64,000 nucleotides of DNA from contig NC_065889.1 of assembly GCF_905147045.1 (NCBI RefSeq), forward strand, positions 1,369,001 through 1,433,000. Reading direction: 5' to 3'. Below are positions 1 to 11,214 of the stretch, piece after piece. The notes under the pieces are model-generated. The model was not told where the DNA came from. It ran no database searches and saw only the letters and a list, made by a program, of their open reading frames with translations. Source of the stretch: Nymphalis io. Taxonomy: Eukaryota > Arthropoda > Insecta > Lepidoptera > Nymphalidae. The translations under genes were made by a program, and so were the position numbers. Numbering within the stretch: the stretch's first letter is position 1; the number at the start of each line of letters is the position of its first letter.

Positions 1-245
1 ATAAGTGGGAAGCTCGACAGTTGACACGACCCTAACGCGGGTGAGATAAGTTCCGTCATCATAATAACGTCCTCTTTAGTTGGTATGTCTGTCAACATTG
101 ATCCGATTTAACGAGGGACGAACCGAAGATTATATCATTAATCGTACTGTATAGTCTATTCCAATACCATTAGCAGTACAGACAAATAAACAATTAATAG
201 GTCATCGATGCTCGAAATTTAACAGTATCTGTGGTAGTACAGTAC

Positions 246-543
246 AGTAACAGCCTACAGTACAGTAATGTCCCACTGCTGGGCTAAGGCCTCCTCTCCC
301 TTTTTGAGGAGAAGGTTGGGAGCTTATTCCACCACGCTGCTCCAATGCGGGTTGGTGGAATACACATGTGGCAGAATTTCAGTGACACATGCAGGTTTCC
401 TCACGATGTTTTCCTTCACAGTCAAGTACGAGATGAATTATAACCACAAATTAAGCACATTAAAATTCAGTGGTGCTTGCCCGGGTTTGAACCCATCGAT
501 CATCGGTTAAGATTCACGCGTTCTTACCACTGGGTCATCTCGG
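246..543 (-). mobile_element. tRNA-headed SINE, family A (copy A1)
   Basis: The reverse complement starts with a tRNA-like head (CGAGATG.CCCAGTGGT, then GGTTCAAACCCGGG as a B box) and ends with a tail in which CCCAGCAGTGGGACATTA is followed by CTGTACTGTA. Several other copies in this window share the whole layout of about 300 bp. It lies upstream of the visible MVB12 exons and codes for nothing. Confidence 0.85.
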
Positions 544-858
544 TTTTTTCTATCTGTGGTAATAATTATTTAATCGTAAAAAAATGGCGCTTGGAACGTC
601 GTCGTTGATGTTGCTATCGGTACTCGGCAAGTAAGATTAAAGTGTATAATTTATTTATTTATTTATTTGGATCTCCAACAGTTGTACATAACACACATTC
701 AAAACACTTTTTACACCAACTTAAAACTAACTATGCACAACCGATAACAGGAGAACACACCATTCACAAACACAATTACAAAATATACAAATCAAAAATA
801 AAATAAAAACCGAAAATAGAAATATTTAAATAAAGAACAAAAACAGAAACAGAAACAA
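544..858. other. AT-rich stretch, nothing recognised
   Basis: It holds a short (ATTT)n run near 649-668 and A-rich sequence. No ORF with plausible homology and no splice-bounded exon was found. Confidence 0.5.
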
Positions 859-1060
859 TTTTTTTTTATATAGAATAGGAAAGCGGACGAGCATATGGGC
901 CACCTGATGGTAAGTGATCACCAACGCCCATAGACATTGGCATTGTAAGAAATGTTAATCATCGCTTACATCACCAATACGGCACCAACCTTGGGAACTA
1001 AGATGTCATGTCCCTTGTGCCTGTAATTACACTGGCTCACTCACCAAACCGGAACAGAAG
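859..1060 (-). mobile_element. Family B retroposon, truncated (copy B1)
   Basis: Read on the minus strand, this is the 3' two thirds of a repeat that ends in CTTTCCTATTCTATATAAAAAAA. It carries the common blocks 'TTAGTTCCCAAGGTTGGTG' and 'ACCATCAGGTGGCCCATATG'. The 5' end, with the GTGCAAGCTCGTCTGGGTAG block, is missing. Confidence 0.8.
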
Positions 1061-1787
1061 ATAGTAACTAATTAAATTTTTAAACAAATTAACAGTTTAT
1101 AGTAAAAGAAACATCACATTATTTCATGAACGTTGAGAGCCCGTTACAACCAATGTCCAGTGTTACTGTGTTTTTTACACAATAATTATATTCTCGCGAT
1201 ATTGGAGCATTCTGTCCAAGTTTCGTTCGAGTGCGGTTAATTTTAAAGAAGTCCGTTCTCTGGGTGCGAGGATGTCTTCTAGGAACATTAATATTAACTT
1301 TACTCAACAATCATGTTTAGCAAATCGCATGGAATATTTAAAACAATCAGAATTAAGTTCAATCTTTACTCTTTCGCCATTGGAACGGGCTATATGTCGT
1401 TGAGCTGCTCCTTAGTGTGGGCCAGACTAATAAAATTAAGTGTCTTTATTAATGAAGTTAAGTGTCCGACTGTTTTTATTACTCATATTCGTCTAATTGT
1501 ATATAGAATAGCATCGCCAACTACGAAGTACTTCTTTTTCAGTATAGAGCTGACGTTACGTAAATTCTTTGTAGGAATAATTATCTAGTTAATCGATAAG
1601 CTTAAATGGTGATTATTATTTTGTTAGACAATTGTTTTGTAGACAACAATGATCGATTATTACTTTTAAAACGTAACCATTTTATAATTGTAGATAAAAA
1701 AATAATGAAAATGAAAGCGAATTTTATATTTATATGTGTGGGTTGAATATTAATTAAGTCTTTTGGCAGATAGTTTTGACGCTGCGT
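1061..1787. other. AT-rich non-coding DNA
   Basis: Only short random ORFs are present on both strands (for example 1119-1310 minus and 1313-1588 plus). They have no recognisable domain, no splice context and low-complexity composition. I see no gene here. Confidence 0.5.
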
Positions 1788-2099
1788 CGTCGAGATGGCC
1801 CAGTGGTCAGAACGCGTGAATCTTAACCGATGATCGTGGCTTCAAACCCGGGCAAGCACCACTAAATTTTCATGTGCTTAATTTGTGTTTATAATTCATC
1901 TCGTGTTTGACGGTAAAGGAAAACATCGTGAGGAAACCTGCATGTGTCTAATTTCATTGAAATTATTCCAGTAGTAGAATACACTTCTACCAACCCGCAT
2001 TGGAGCAGCGTGGTGGAATAAGCTCCAAATCTTCTCCTCAAAAGGGAGAGGAGGCTTTAGCCCAACAGTGGGACATTAACAGGCTGTTACTGTACTGTA
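1788..2099 (+). mobile_element. tRNA-headed SINE, family A (copy A2)
   Basis: A complete family A copy in forward orientation. It has the GTCGAGATGGCCCAGTGGTC head, a GGCTTCAAACCCGGGC B-box-like block, the body GAATTCATCTCGTG.TTGACGG, and the tail CCCAACAGTGGGACATTAAC. Confidence 0.87.
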
Positions 2100-2440
2100 T
2101 ATAAAATTATATTTCCATAATAGTGAAAAAATTCGCGTGTCGATAAGGATTTTATTTACACTTGAATGGATAATACGTATTAGTTTAAATCGCTAATATT
2201 TTTTTAGTATCCCTCCTTGTATAAGGTGTCTAATAAATATCCATTACACTTAGGGTATTTTCCCCTATGTAATCCGATATTGGAGTTTTTTTTAAATGTT
2301 TTATTTTAAGGTTGTCTGGTTAGAAGGAAATACAATTAATTTTTATCATATTATCCTATACTCTTTATATATTTTATAATTATACGGTTTCATGTCCAAA
2401 TAAACCATATCTAAATTAAATTGGTACGACGTCAATCACT

Positions 2441-2660
2441 TGGTGGTAGGATTATGTGGATGGCCGTCTGGATAGAATCCTTATTCATCTATTATAACGT
2501 TTAACAGCAAAAGTAATTATTATTGTGAGTGAGCGTGTGAGCCAGTGTAACCAAAGGAACAAGGGAAATGTTACTTCCCAAAGTCGGTGGTGCATTGGCG
2601 TTGTAAGTCATATTTCTTACAGCGCCATCAGGTGGCCCCCATTTGCCTGTCCGCCTACAT
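2441..2660 (+). mobile_element. Family B retroposon, degenerate (copy B2)
   Basis: Starts at the family's common 5' block TGGTGGTAG and runs through degenerate versions of 'GTGAGCCAGTGTAA', 'ACAAGGGA' and 'CAGGTGGCCC'. It is more diverged than the other copies and has lost its A tail. Confidence 0.7.
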
Positions 2661-4451
2661 TATTAATAAAAAACCCTATTTTTTCTTTTCTTAACATATG
2701 AATAAATAAAAGCTAAACGTAAATGTCTCAATCCTCCTCTTAATGAAATGGTTAGAAGCTGATTCCATCACTGCGCTACTCCAGTGTGGTCGGATAAATA
2801 TCAGAAATCGTCGAAGAAATTAGGTCATCACAATGTTTTCTTTAAAAACCGAACAAGACATATAAGCAAATGGAAACCTACTAGTCTTGTGTGGATTTAA
2901 GCGTTTACAGCGTTATTGATATCGGTTATAGACGTGTTCTATCCATGGAGCGAATTTAATTCAAATCCAATTCAAAATTATTTACTAAATATAGATTGAT
3001 TGTCAAATTAACAACAAACAACCGGTTCGGAAAAGAAAATACCGTGATTTGATGAAATCGACAGAATAATGTTTAGAAATTTAAAGTAAAATAAGGAAAT
3101 ATTCAGAAGGCGAGCGTTTCACTTCCAAGGTGTGCTATCAACTATAAACTCACTAGTTGTATAATAATCTTTTGCACACAATAATGTATTACTTTAGATT
3201 TAGCTTAAGCCATTATGTTAATTAGCCAATATGTTTATTACTATGGATTTAGCTTAGTTCAGAGATTCTGTACAACAGAATTAACATTAATTAATCACCA
3301 GCTTTTTTGTCTTTAAGAACAAGCCGAAGAAATTTTGTTATAACATTTATATAGAACTTACTTATAAACTTTGCGCAGCGTGCGATTTGTTTAACAATGC
3401 TGCTTATTTCGAATATCAAAGTAATAATGACGGAAATAGCGAAATCAGCCTATAGTTGTTTGTTTTTAAATGGTCAGCATTGTAAAAGAAGAACAAACAG
3501 TCCAAAGAAACTAAATTTCAAATATCGAATATCATAACTTCTATACTAATGCTTAGAAGTATTGTCTTCGTCACTAGTTGTGTTGTAGCGTAGTGTAGTG
3601 CGTTTTCATGGTCTTTGAACTCCTCTCACTAATAGCACCGTTAATAATGAAAGTGAATGACGCAATAAAAGGCGGGAACTTTCATTAAGGAGCCGAAGGT
3701 TGAACGACTCCTGCTTAGATGGTCGGTTAAATTGACCTTATTTTTATCATCAGAACTTCGCTCACAAATTATTTATGAATTATTCTTTACTTTTAATAAA
3801 AAACTCTCTTCTATCTTCAATATACCTAAGGTTGTATTAGATTTAGTTTGTTCGGTTTTTACCTCTTTAAAACATATTTTACTTTATCCGTGGCATCGGC
3901 TTATTTGATAAAAAATCTGATCAAATTTTTGTGATAGGAATCAAATTATATTCAAGATAATTAAAATACGCGTCAATAATTTAATTTCGCCATGCAACGC
4001 CTCGCATATCATCTGCTCTATTACAATGCCTCGATGTCATTACAATGACGTCGAAGATCTATTTAAAGCGGGTGCTCTGAAAATATTTCTTTAATACAAT
4101 CCGATATGTGTACTGATTATATAGCTAAATTTATTGCAATATTGGGATAAGTGTAAATTAAAAAAAAATATGTAAATCCGGCCGCTGAGAGAATGCGTCA
4201 CGCATCACTGATACACTTCAAAAAAGACCTAACCTTGTTACACAGCGTGGTTAATTTAAATAAATAAATATTTAAAAAACAACAACTTATTCATGAAAAG
4301 TAATTTGGCGCATAATAGTATCATTTATTGAAAGGTAACAATATACCATTTTGAATGTTAGTATTAGTAGGGCAAATAAACGATACGAGTCAGCCAATAC
4401 TTGATGATTTTTAAAATTCGTCTGTAAATAATTTACTGCTCGGCAAAATAC
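2661..4451. other. Intergenic AT-rich DNA with a decayed SINE trace
   Basis: Near 2735-2850 a reversed, decayed family A trace can be seen (CCTCCTCTTAATGA, then GCTGATTCCATCAC). The rest is AT-rich and I see no exon. I looked for the missing N-terminal MABP half of the MVB12 gene here and did not find it. Confidence 0.45.
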
Positions 4452-4481
4452 AGAAATTGTGCGATTGCTCGCACAATTTCT
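4452..4481. repeat. Perfect 13 bp hairpin
   Basis: The arms AGAAATTGTGCGA and TCGCACAATTTCT are exact reverse complements with a 4-base loop (TTGC). No T-run follows in a way that suggests a polymerase III terminator, so its role is unknown. Confidence 0.6.
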
Positions 4482-4605
4482 TGCTCAAATTTCTTTCTGT
4501 TCTTCTTTCAGCCTTGCGGTTGTCGTCGATTTAGTATTATTTCATTTTTATAATTAATGCTAAATAAATTATTCGAAGGAACTATACAAACGTACGTACG
4601 TATAA

Positions 4606-4870
4606 CTGGTGGTAGAGTTTTGTGCAAGCTCGTCTGGATAGGTACCACCCACTCATCAGATATTCTACCGCAAAACAGCAGTACTTGGTTTGAAGGGTGA
4701 GTGAGCCAGTGTAATTAAAGGCACAAGGACATAACATCTTAGTTCCCAAGGTTGGTGGCGCATTGGCTATGTAAGCAATGGTTGACATTTCTTACAATGC
4801 CAATGTCTAAGGGCGGTGACCACTTACCATTAGGTGGCCACATGCTCGTCCGCCTTCCTATTCAAAAAAA
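4606..4870 (+). mobile_element. Family B retroposon (copy B3)
   Basis: A near full-length forward copy. It starts CTGGTGGTAGAGTTTTGTGC, runs through GGTACCACCCACTCATCAGA, and ends with CGTCCGCCTTCCTATTC and an A tail. It lies about 210 bp upstream of the first visible MVB12 exon. Confidence 0.85.
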
Positions 4871-5082
4871 TGCGACATATTATTATATTTAATCACGATA
4901 TAACCCTGTCTCGGATATTGGTAACATGATATATCAACATGATTATGTCAAGCCGTATAGTAGGATTACATTATCGTTTACTAACATTATGTCGAAGTAC
5001 AATAATGAAAGGAGTTAACCGAAATGAGTGTACACAATGTTACCGGTAAATGGTTATAAAACCTAAACAATACAATTCCCAG

Positions 5083-8000
5083 GAGTGCCGGGGTACGTGA
5101 TGGACGGGGTCCTGGTGCTGGGTGAGCGGGAGGCGATTCCCGCGGGATACAGTGTGGCGGGACGCGCGGGCAAGCGGCGACTGTGCACGCATGTATCGAG
5201 ACAGGCTCCAGCCGCGACCCCGCTCGTTACCGACGTCATCGTCTGCTCGAAGATGCGGGCCGCGCCGCAGGGGTTCTTGCTGGCTGGGTGAGTTCAAAGG
5301 TTGACAATTCTTGACAAATTTGTGATATGATGGCATTTGTTTTCAAGCAATTTCATTGGTTCGGTGTACAGGTTATCGAAGTTAAATAACAAAATCTTAT
5401 AAAAAGATGAACTTAAAGTTACATTGAATTCAACCTAGGAAAGAACCTCTTACAGAAAAAAATATAATTAAAAATATTTGTCTGTATTAAGATTTGAATT
5501 CTTAAAAAAAAATCACTAAGTGATTGTAAGTCAACGTTCGCGTGTATTTTCTAGTGAGATTAACGGCAAGGTGGTATGCTACAAAGTGAGCGGCGGTAGC
5601 TTAGAGACGTCGCCCACGCACCATCCCAACGACTACGAGAACGTTGTCACCAATCTCACGCCTGAAGCAGCCAGGAGGTGAGTCGAAACAATTTGTAAAC
5701 ATTTCGATCAACTCGTATTCATAAGGAATGAGATAAACGTCTCAAGTACTACTTGAACTCTAGAGTCTCTTGATTGTTATTATTAATTCCGAGATAAGAC
5801 GGTAACAACGTATGAGAATGTATTAGGTACTTGAATAAGTTTGTTCTGTTTCCTAAGAGATGGCATTACTAGTACTACGTACATGTAATTACAGACGGTA
5901 ACACATGTGCGCGGAAGTACTGTATAATTCACTTCAGTATATATTGGCTCACCATATTGTATTTTTTTTAATTTTAAATATGTCTAGTTTTGCGCCTAAT
6001 AAAGTGTATTCGCGGGAAATTTTACTGCACTATTTTTTTCAAAATAAATCTGCCACTAAAGCACACTAAATTCCTGTTGATACTTACGGTGGCAATGCTT
6101 CAATTTTGCACTTGAGGATAAAGAACGGCTTGGCCCACCAAAAAAGTTTGAAGACCAAGAATTGAAGGAAATGCTTGATCGAGATCCATGTCAAGCACTA
6201 GCTGAACTTGGAAAATCATTACACGTAGATAAGTCAACAGTTTCGAGAGGTGTAAAGGCGTTAGGAATGATACAGAAGCAAGAACATTGGGTCCTGTATG
6301 AGTTATATATGTATATATATTTAATTACAAAAAAAGTACGTTTTGGATCAAATTATCACGAAACGAAATTTTTTGCTTAGTTTTTTGTAAGTCTGAATTA
6401 TAATATTAACAAATCTTCCGCCTTCTCCTCTGACACGAGTATTTTCTTATACTCACTTGTTTCCAGTAGATTCGAAACTTGATTCTCTTTATGTAGGTAC
6501 TTTAAGTTTTGCTGAAGAATTAACTTTTACTTCATTTTCATTGAATGAATGATCTCATACCTCCTTTTCAAAATAAATAACACTATTTATCTACACAAAT
6601 GTTGCTTTTGTGTATATTATTTCTGTAGTCTGTGAGGAATCACAGGATGATATGCACTTGCAACATTAAACACCAGCCAAGAAGCAACGCCACGATGAAA
6701 TCGGAAATGACGCATGTGATGCATTGTACATGAGGACGAGCACAATACATTTTATTTGCTCTTGACGCATGTACGGTAGATTAAGTGTGGCGCACACACA
6801 GAGAGCTGATAAACTAGAGTAACTGAAAGAATATGTTCCGAGGTTGCAGGTAATGCGGGGGTTCTTCAGGGATCTATTTTTGGTCCATTTCTCTTCCTTA
6901 TTTATATGAGTGATTTGTTTTATACTTTATGTAACAAACATGAGATAGTATTGTTTGCTGACAATGAAACTTTTAAATTATTAAATAAAAAGGCGCCAAT
7001 CTATGATTGAAGATGTAAACAATGCTCTCTCTGAAATACTACATTGGTTTGGTTTTAATAACTTACTGTTAAATAATAAAAAGAATTGTATTAAAAAACA
7101 AATTGTCGCTTCACAATAAACATAAGAGTACATAGTGTGTGTTCGTATGTGTAGTATGTTCGTTATTACACGAGTTGTTATCAGACATTTCGATAGTCAT
7201 ATTATTTGTATATGATACTCCAATAGCAGAATGAGTAGAGAGATAAACAAACTTTAGATTGACATATTGAGTGTGATTTAAAACACACTCAGTTACAACA
7301 CTAGGTAACTTTACTACTTACGAGAATGTCTACTTCAAAGTTATTTCCATGTCTCCAAATATAATTTAAAAAGTCGAGATGGCCTAGTGGTTAGAATGCG
7401 AGAATCTTAACCGATGATCGTGGGTTCAAACCCGGGTAAGCACCACTGAATTTTCATCTGCTTAATTTGTGATTATAATTCATCTCGCGCTTGACGGTGA
7501 AGGAAAACATCGTGGAGAAACCTGCATGTGCCTAATTTCATTGAAATTATGTCACATGTGTATTCTACCAACCCGCATTGGAGCAACTGGTGGAAAAGGT
7601 GGAATAAGCTCTAAACCTTCTCCTCAAAAAGGGAGAGGAGGCCTTAGCCTAGCAGTGGGACATTGACAGGCTGTTGCTGTACTGTGAATATTATTTCGCT
7701 GACGTGACTAAGATTATTTTAAATATCGACCAATAAGACATGATCCGTCAACTCGAACTCAAAGTCGTTTATTTATCTTTACTCCTGCTACTGGAACAGA
7801 CTTTTCTAAGCTTTGTTGATTTGTTTTTAATAATTGTCGTTATTTTCAGTTCGTTGTCCGTAACACTGTACAAACAGTTGAAAATGCGGTGGAGAGGCTG
7901 TATGGGGTATTTGAGATTAATGGACGAGCATGTTGTCTTTGTAGTCAATAGTCCAATCATTTCTATACATGTTATAAATATAATATGTCTCATACACATT

Positions 8001-9270
8001 GTAAATATTGCATCGAGAATTATTGTTGTTGTTATGTCGTTGTGTTGTAATGTTGTAATGGAATACGAATAGTGAAATCATTTCTATTGGGGCTGAGAAT
8101 CACCCTTCAACAGGCCTTTCGCTTGACATCTCAACGACTCAAGTGTCCATTTTAGTTTTTGCTAGGAATACGCGAAATCATTAAAAAGTACTAAATTGTC
8201 GATGGTTTCTGCCTAATATCTCTGATTAGAGCGTCTATGCCGGATAAATAATCATCATTTACATGAATATAGTGGATAATTAAATAAACAAGACAAATAG
8301 TAACAATAATACAGTTTTTAACCAGATTCAATTTAAAATATCCATGAGCAGATACTATAGTCGTTAATCAAATTTCCATGACATAATTAATATCGTTAAC
8401 GGCATCAATTTATACTAAAACGAAAACAACACGGTGATTAAATTCGTTTAAATATTGTATTCAATATCGAACGCTATTTGTGTTTGAAAATATTTCAATT
8501 TAAATTTTCCGAGGAAAGAAAAGATTTTATTCTATAGATTGAATTTAAAAGTCAAGATCACTGAACTGTGACTGCACTTCATTCTGTGTGTATGACACAT
8601 GAACATGGTCTAATTGAATGTAATAATCATTATTCTTCCTTCGTACTTTCAGATTGCGGCCGGTCCCAGAACGGCCTCCGAAGCTGTCGCCTCTCGTATC
8701 GGAACTCAACAATCTCAACCTTAAGTCCCCTTCAGGGTACCCGCGCATCGAGGAATTCACTTCCGACCATGACTACGAAGCCCTGAGCCCCTCCTACAAC
8801 GTGAAGCCCGCGAGACCGGCACCCCGGCCGCCGTCGACAAAGTCCCCGGTCCCGCACGGCAGCCCGGGGCCCACCTCCCCCGCCGCGCTCCACAAGAAAA
8901 AGGGGCCCGCGCCCTTGCCCAAGGTCCTCAACTACCAGACTCTGGGCGGATACAACGGCATGGAAGGAGTTCCTTTTGTTCTAAACCCCAAGCTGAGAGG
9001 GTTGCCGAGTGATGCCTTGGTGAGTTATGTTTTAGGTATTTTCAGTTTTCAATATACTAGACCTAGAAATCATAACCAAAACTATGATACTTATATTTAA
9101 AAACGGTGTTGTAATATTAAAAACATATTACTGTAATATATTCTAGGAAGTCTGCTTGATAAAAATAATCCTTCTCGTTTCAGGCGCAGTTGCCAATGAT
9201 CAAACAGCGCACTAGCTTCGACCTGGACCGCGACTATTCCTACAACTTCTCGGTGGAGCGACAGACGTGA
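5083..9270 (+). CDS. Mvb12: Multivesicular body subunit 12 (ESCRT-I), 3' part
   Basis: Four exons join in phase: 5083-5287, 5555-5677, 8653-9019 and 9184-9270, giving 259 visible residues and a TGA stop. The first two exons hold the second half of a MABP domain (IPAGY, a KRRLC block, then TDVIVCSK and GEINGKVVCYKV), matching MVB12A/B in order and spacing. Exon 3 is a proline-rich linker (APRPPSTKSP, KKKGPAPLPK) followed by the UMA motif GVPFVLNP, and the last exon ends in RDYSYNFSVERQT, equivalent to the EEYNYGF.VEK end of human MVB12A. In other animals this protein helps ESCRT-I sort ubiquitinated cargo on endosomes. The first visible exon begins with two bases of a split codon after an AG acceptor, so exons for the first MABP half must lie upstream, probably outside the window. 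All introns are GT-AG. Confidence 0.88.
5960..6305 (+). pseudogene. Mariner transposase N-terminal fragment
   Basis: In the MVB12 intron between the exons ending at 5677 and starting at 8653. The forward frames read, with frameshifts, like the helix-turn-helix half of a mariner transposase: a start like MSSFAPNKVYSREILLHYFF, then GRPKKFED-like and 'MLDRDPCQALAELGKSL', 'VDKSTVSRGVKALGMIQK' and a WVLYEL end. The catalytic half does not follow. Stops and frame changes make it a dead fragment. Confidence 0.75.
6843..7095 (+). pseudogene. LINE reverse transcriptase fragment (Jockey-like)
   Basis: Forward translation gives GVLQGSIFGPFLFLIYMSDL followed by HEIVLFADNETFK, which are reverse transcriptase motif B (GVPQGSILGP..F.IYINDL) and a broken motif C (FADD changed to FADN). 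Stops follow within about 30 codons. It is a short decayed piece in the same MVB12 intron as the mariner fragment. Confidence 0.72.
7373..7687 (+). mobile_element. tRNA-headed SINE, family A (copy A3)
   Basis: A full forward copy in the MVB12 intron. The head GTCGAGATGGCCTAGTGGTT, B box GGGTTCAAACCCGGG, the body ATTCATCTCGCGCTTGACGG and the tail AGCAGTGGGACATTGACAGG are all present. Confidence 0.88.
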
Positions 9271-9632
9271 TCCCGCTCAACCGCGCACTCTGTAATAGAC
9301 TGTTTAACGAAATATTATAACGAAAATTGCATGAAGATTCGAGATGTCAAGCATTATTGATAAACTATGGCTGAAGTAACATTATATGTTAATATATTAC
9401 AAGCGGAGTGTACAATTGTATACTCGTGTATGTTACCGACGATAATTCCTCGTTAAAAAATTCACATTTTATATATATGACAATTATCAAGTATTGATTA
9501 AAAGTAATGGAATCAATATGTAGGTAATTAATATGGAACAAGCATAATTAAGCATAAGAAAATGTAATTATCACTAACTTAAAATAATGAATCGAAACCC
9601 ATGTTTTATTTATATATATGTATATATATAAA

Positions 9633-9638
9633 AATAAA
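9633..9638 (+). promoter_or_regulatory. Candidate poly(A) signal of MVB12
   Basis: AATAAA lies about 365 bases after the MVB12 stop. A second AATAAA is at 9702-9707. Which one is used cannot be told from sequence alone. Confidence 0.4.
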
Positions 9639-10327
9639 AACTTTAATTTAGAGCCTGTAGAAACACAATTATATTTAGTTTATTATATTGAAAGATATAC
9701 AAATAAATATAAATAAGGTTTTATATAAAATAATTGCCAATTAATAAAATAAATTGGCAGCGTATGATTCTGCTATAGTCGAGCGAAGTAATTTCTTTTA
9801 ACGTGACAAATAAAAAGCAATCTATAACATATCTTAATTAGGATTCAAAGTGTTGTGAACAAGGAGATTGTAGCGAGGCCTTGACAGCACCATCTGGTGT
9901 TTAAGACTGAAGTAATTATTAACGAGGGATCAAGCCGATCTAAGTGTGGATTCAGAGATTAGTTTTATTATAAATAGCGGTGACTAATTATTTCATGAAA
10001 TATACAAATGGAAAAAACTTAGTTATTCGACTGATTTTTTAAAAGTCATGGCAGTAAGTCAGAAGTTAAAAAATCCAGCATCGAATTATGAAATAAAGGC
10101 AATATTTGAATAATAAATAATGACATTGAATAAACCAAAAATGAAACGAATGAGATTTTTCAGTGATAAACTGAAAATGGTTTGATAATATATATTAATG
10201 GAAGTTTTAGGCATGGTATTATGTATCTGTACTTATAGATGTATCAATTCCTAACGCACCCGTCTCCATATAATGATGTCATATGACCATTAGAAAGGCA
10301 TTTTGTATTTGGTTTTTATTCTAGGAT

Positions 10328-10620
10328 ATTTTTTTTTTGTAGAATAGGAAGGCGGACGCGCATATGGGCCACCTGATGGTAAGTGGTCACCAACGCCCAT
10401 AGACATTGCCTTTGTAAGACATGTTAACCATAGCTTACATAGCCAATGCGCCATCAACCTTGGGAACTAAGATGTTATGTCCCTTGTGCCTGTAATTACA
10501 CTGGCTCACTCACCCTTCAAACCGGAACACAACAATACCAAGTACTGCTGTTTTGCGGTAGAATATTTGATGAGTGGGTGGTACCTACCCAGACGAGCTT
10601 GCACAAGCCCTACCACCAGT
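10328..10620 (-). mobile_element. Family B retroposon (copy B4)
   Basis: A full-length reversed copy. The plus strand starts with a T-run and AGAATAGGAAGGCGGACGCG (the 3' end of the element) and ends at AGCTTGCACAAGCCCTACCA (its 5' end). It is one of the best-preserved copies in the window. Confidence 0.88.
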
Positions 10621-10953
10621 AAAGATACAACGACGATGTCGATATATCAGAGATGTGCTTCTTATAAGCACAATTTAAAATAATATGCAAATATGTCTAA
10701 TCAATTTCAAAATAAAAATATTAATAAACATAATTACAATTAGTCAATTGATTCCATTGCATTGCAGATATCCCATATTTAATATAAGCGCTGTTTGTTG
10801 ATGGTTTATACAAATGGAATTTTATGTATTTTATTTATGTGGTACGAAAATTATGTCTACCCCTGTGCCCGTCACGCGAGCTTACAAAGCTTATAGTCGT
10901 TTTCAGTAGCAGGAGAATTATAGATAAATAAAACCAGTTAAATAAAATATATA

Positions 10954-11214
10954 GCCGAGATGGCCCAATGGTGGTGGAATCTTAACCGATGGTCGTGGGT
11001 TCAAACCCGGGCAAGCACCACTGAATTTTCATGTGCTTAATTTTTGGTTATAATTCATCTCGTGCTTAACGGTGAAGGAAAACATCGTGAGGAAACCTAC
11101 ATTTGTATTCCACCAACCCGCATTGGAGCAGCATTGTGGAATAAGCTCCAAACCTCCTCAAAAAGGGAGAGGAGGCCTTAGCCCAGCAGTGGGACATTCA
11201 CAGGCTGTTACTGT
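10954..11214 (+). mobile_element. tRNA-headed SINE, family A (copy A4)
   Basis: A forward copy with a short deletion in the head (CCCAATGGTGGTGGAATC) and an intact GGGTTCAAACCCGGGC block. The tail is GCCCAGCAGTGGGACATTCA. The body lacks part of the stretch between GAGGAAACC and ATTCCACC. Confidence 0.85.

Noticed and set aside
1313..1588. Plus-strand ORF of 91 codons
   Set aside because: AT-rich and hydrophobic by composition; no motif, no support for transcription.
5040..5336. Minus-strand ORF opposite the first visible MVB12 exon
   Set aside because: An antisense shadow; the plus strand has matching splice sites and a MABP-like sequence.
7740..8072. Plus-strand ORF of 110 codons with hydrophobic stretches
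   Set aside because: Composition is typical of T-rich intronic DNA. There is no known family, and no splice sites fit MVB12.
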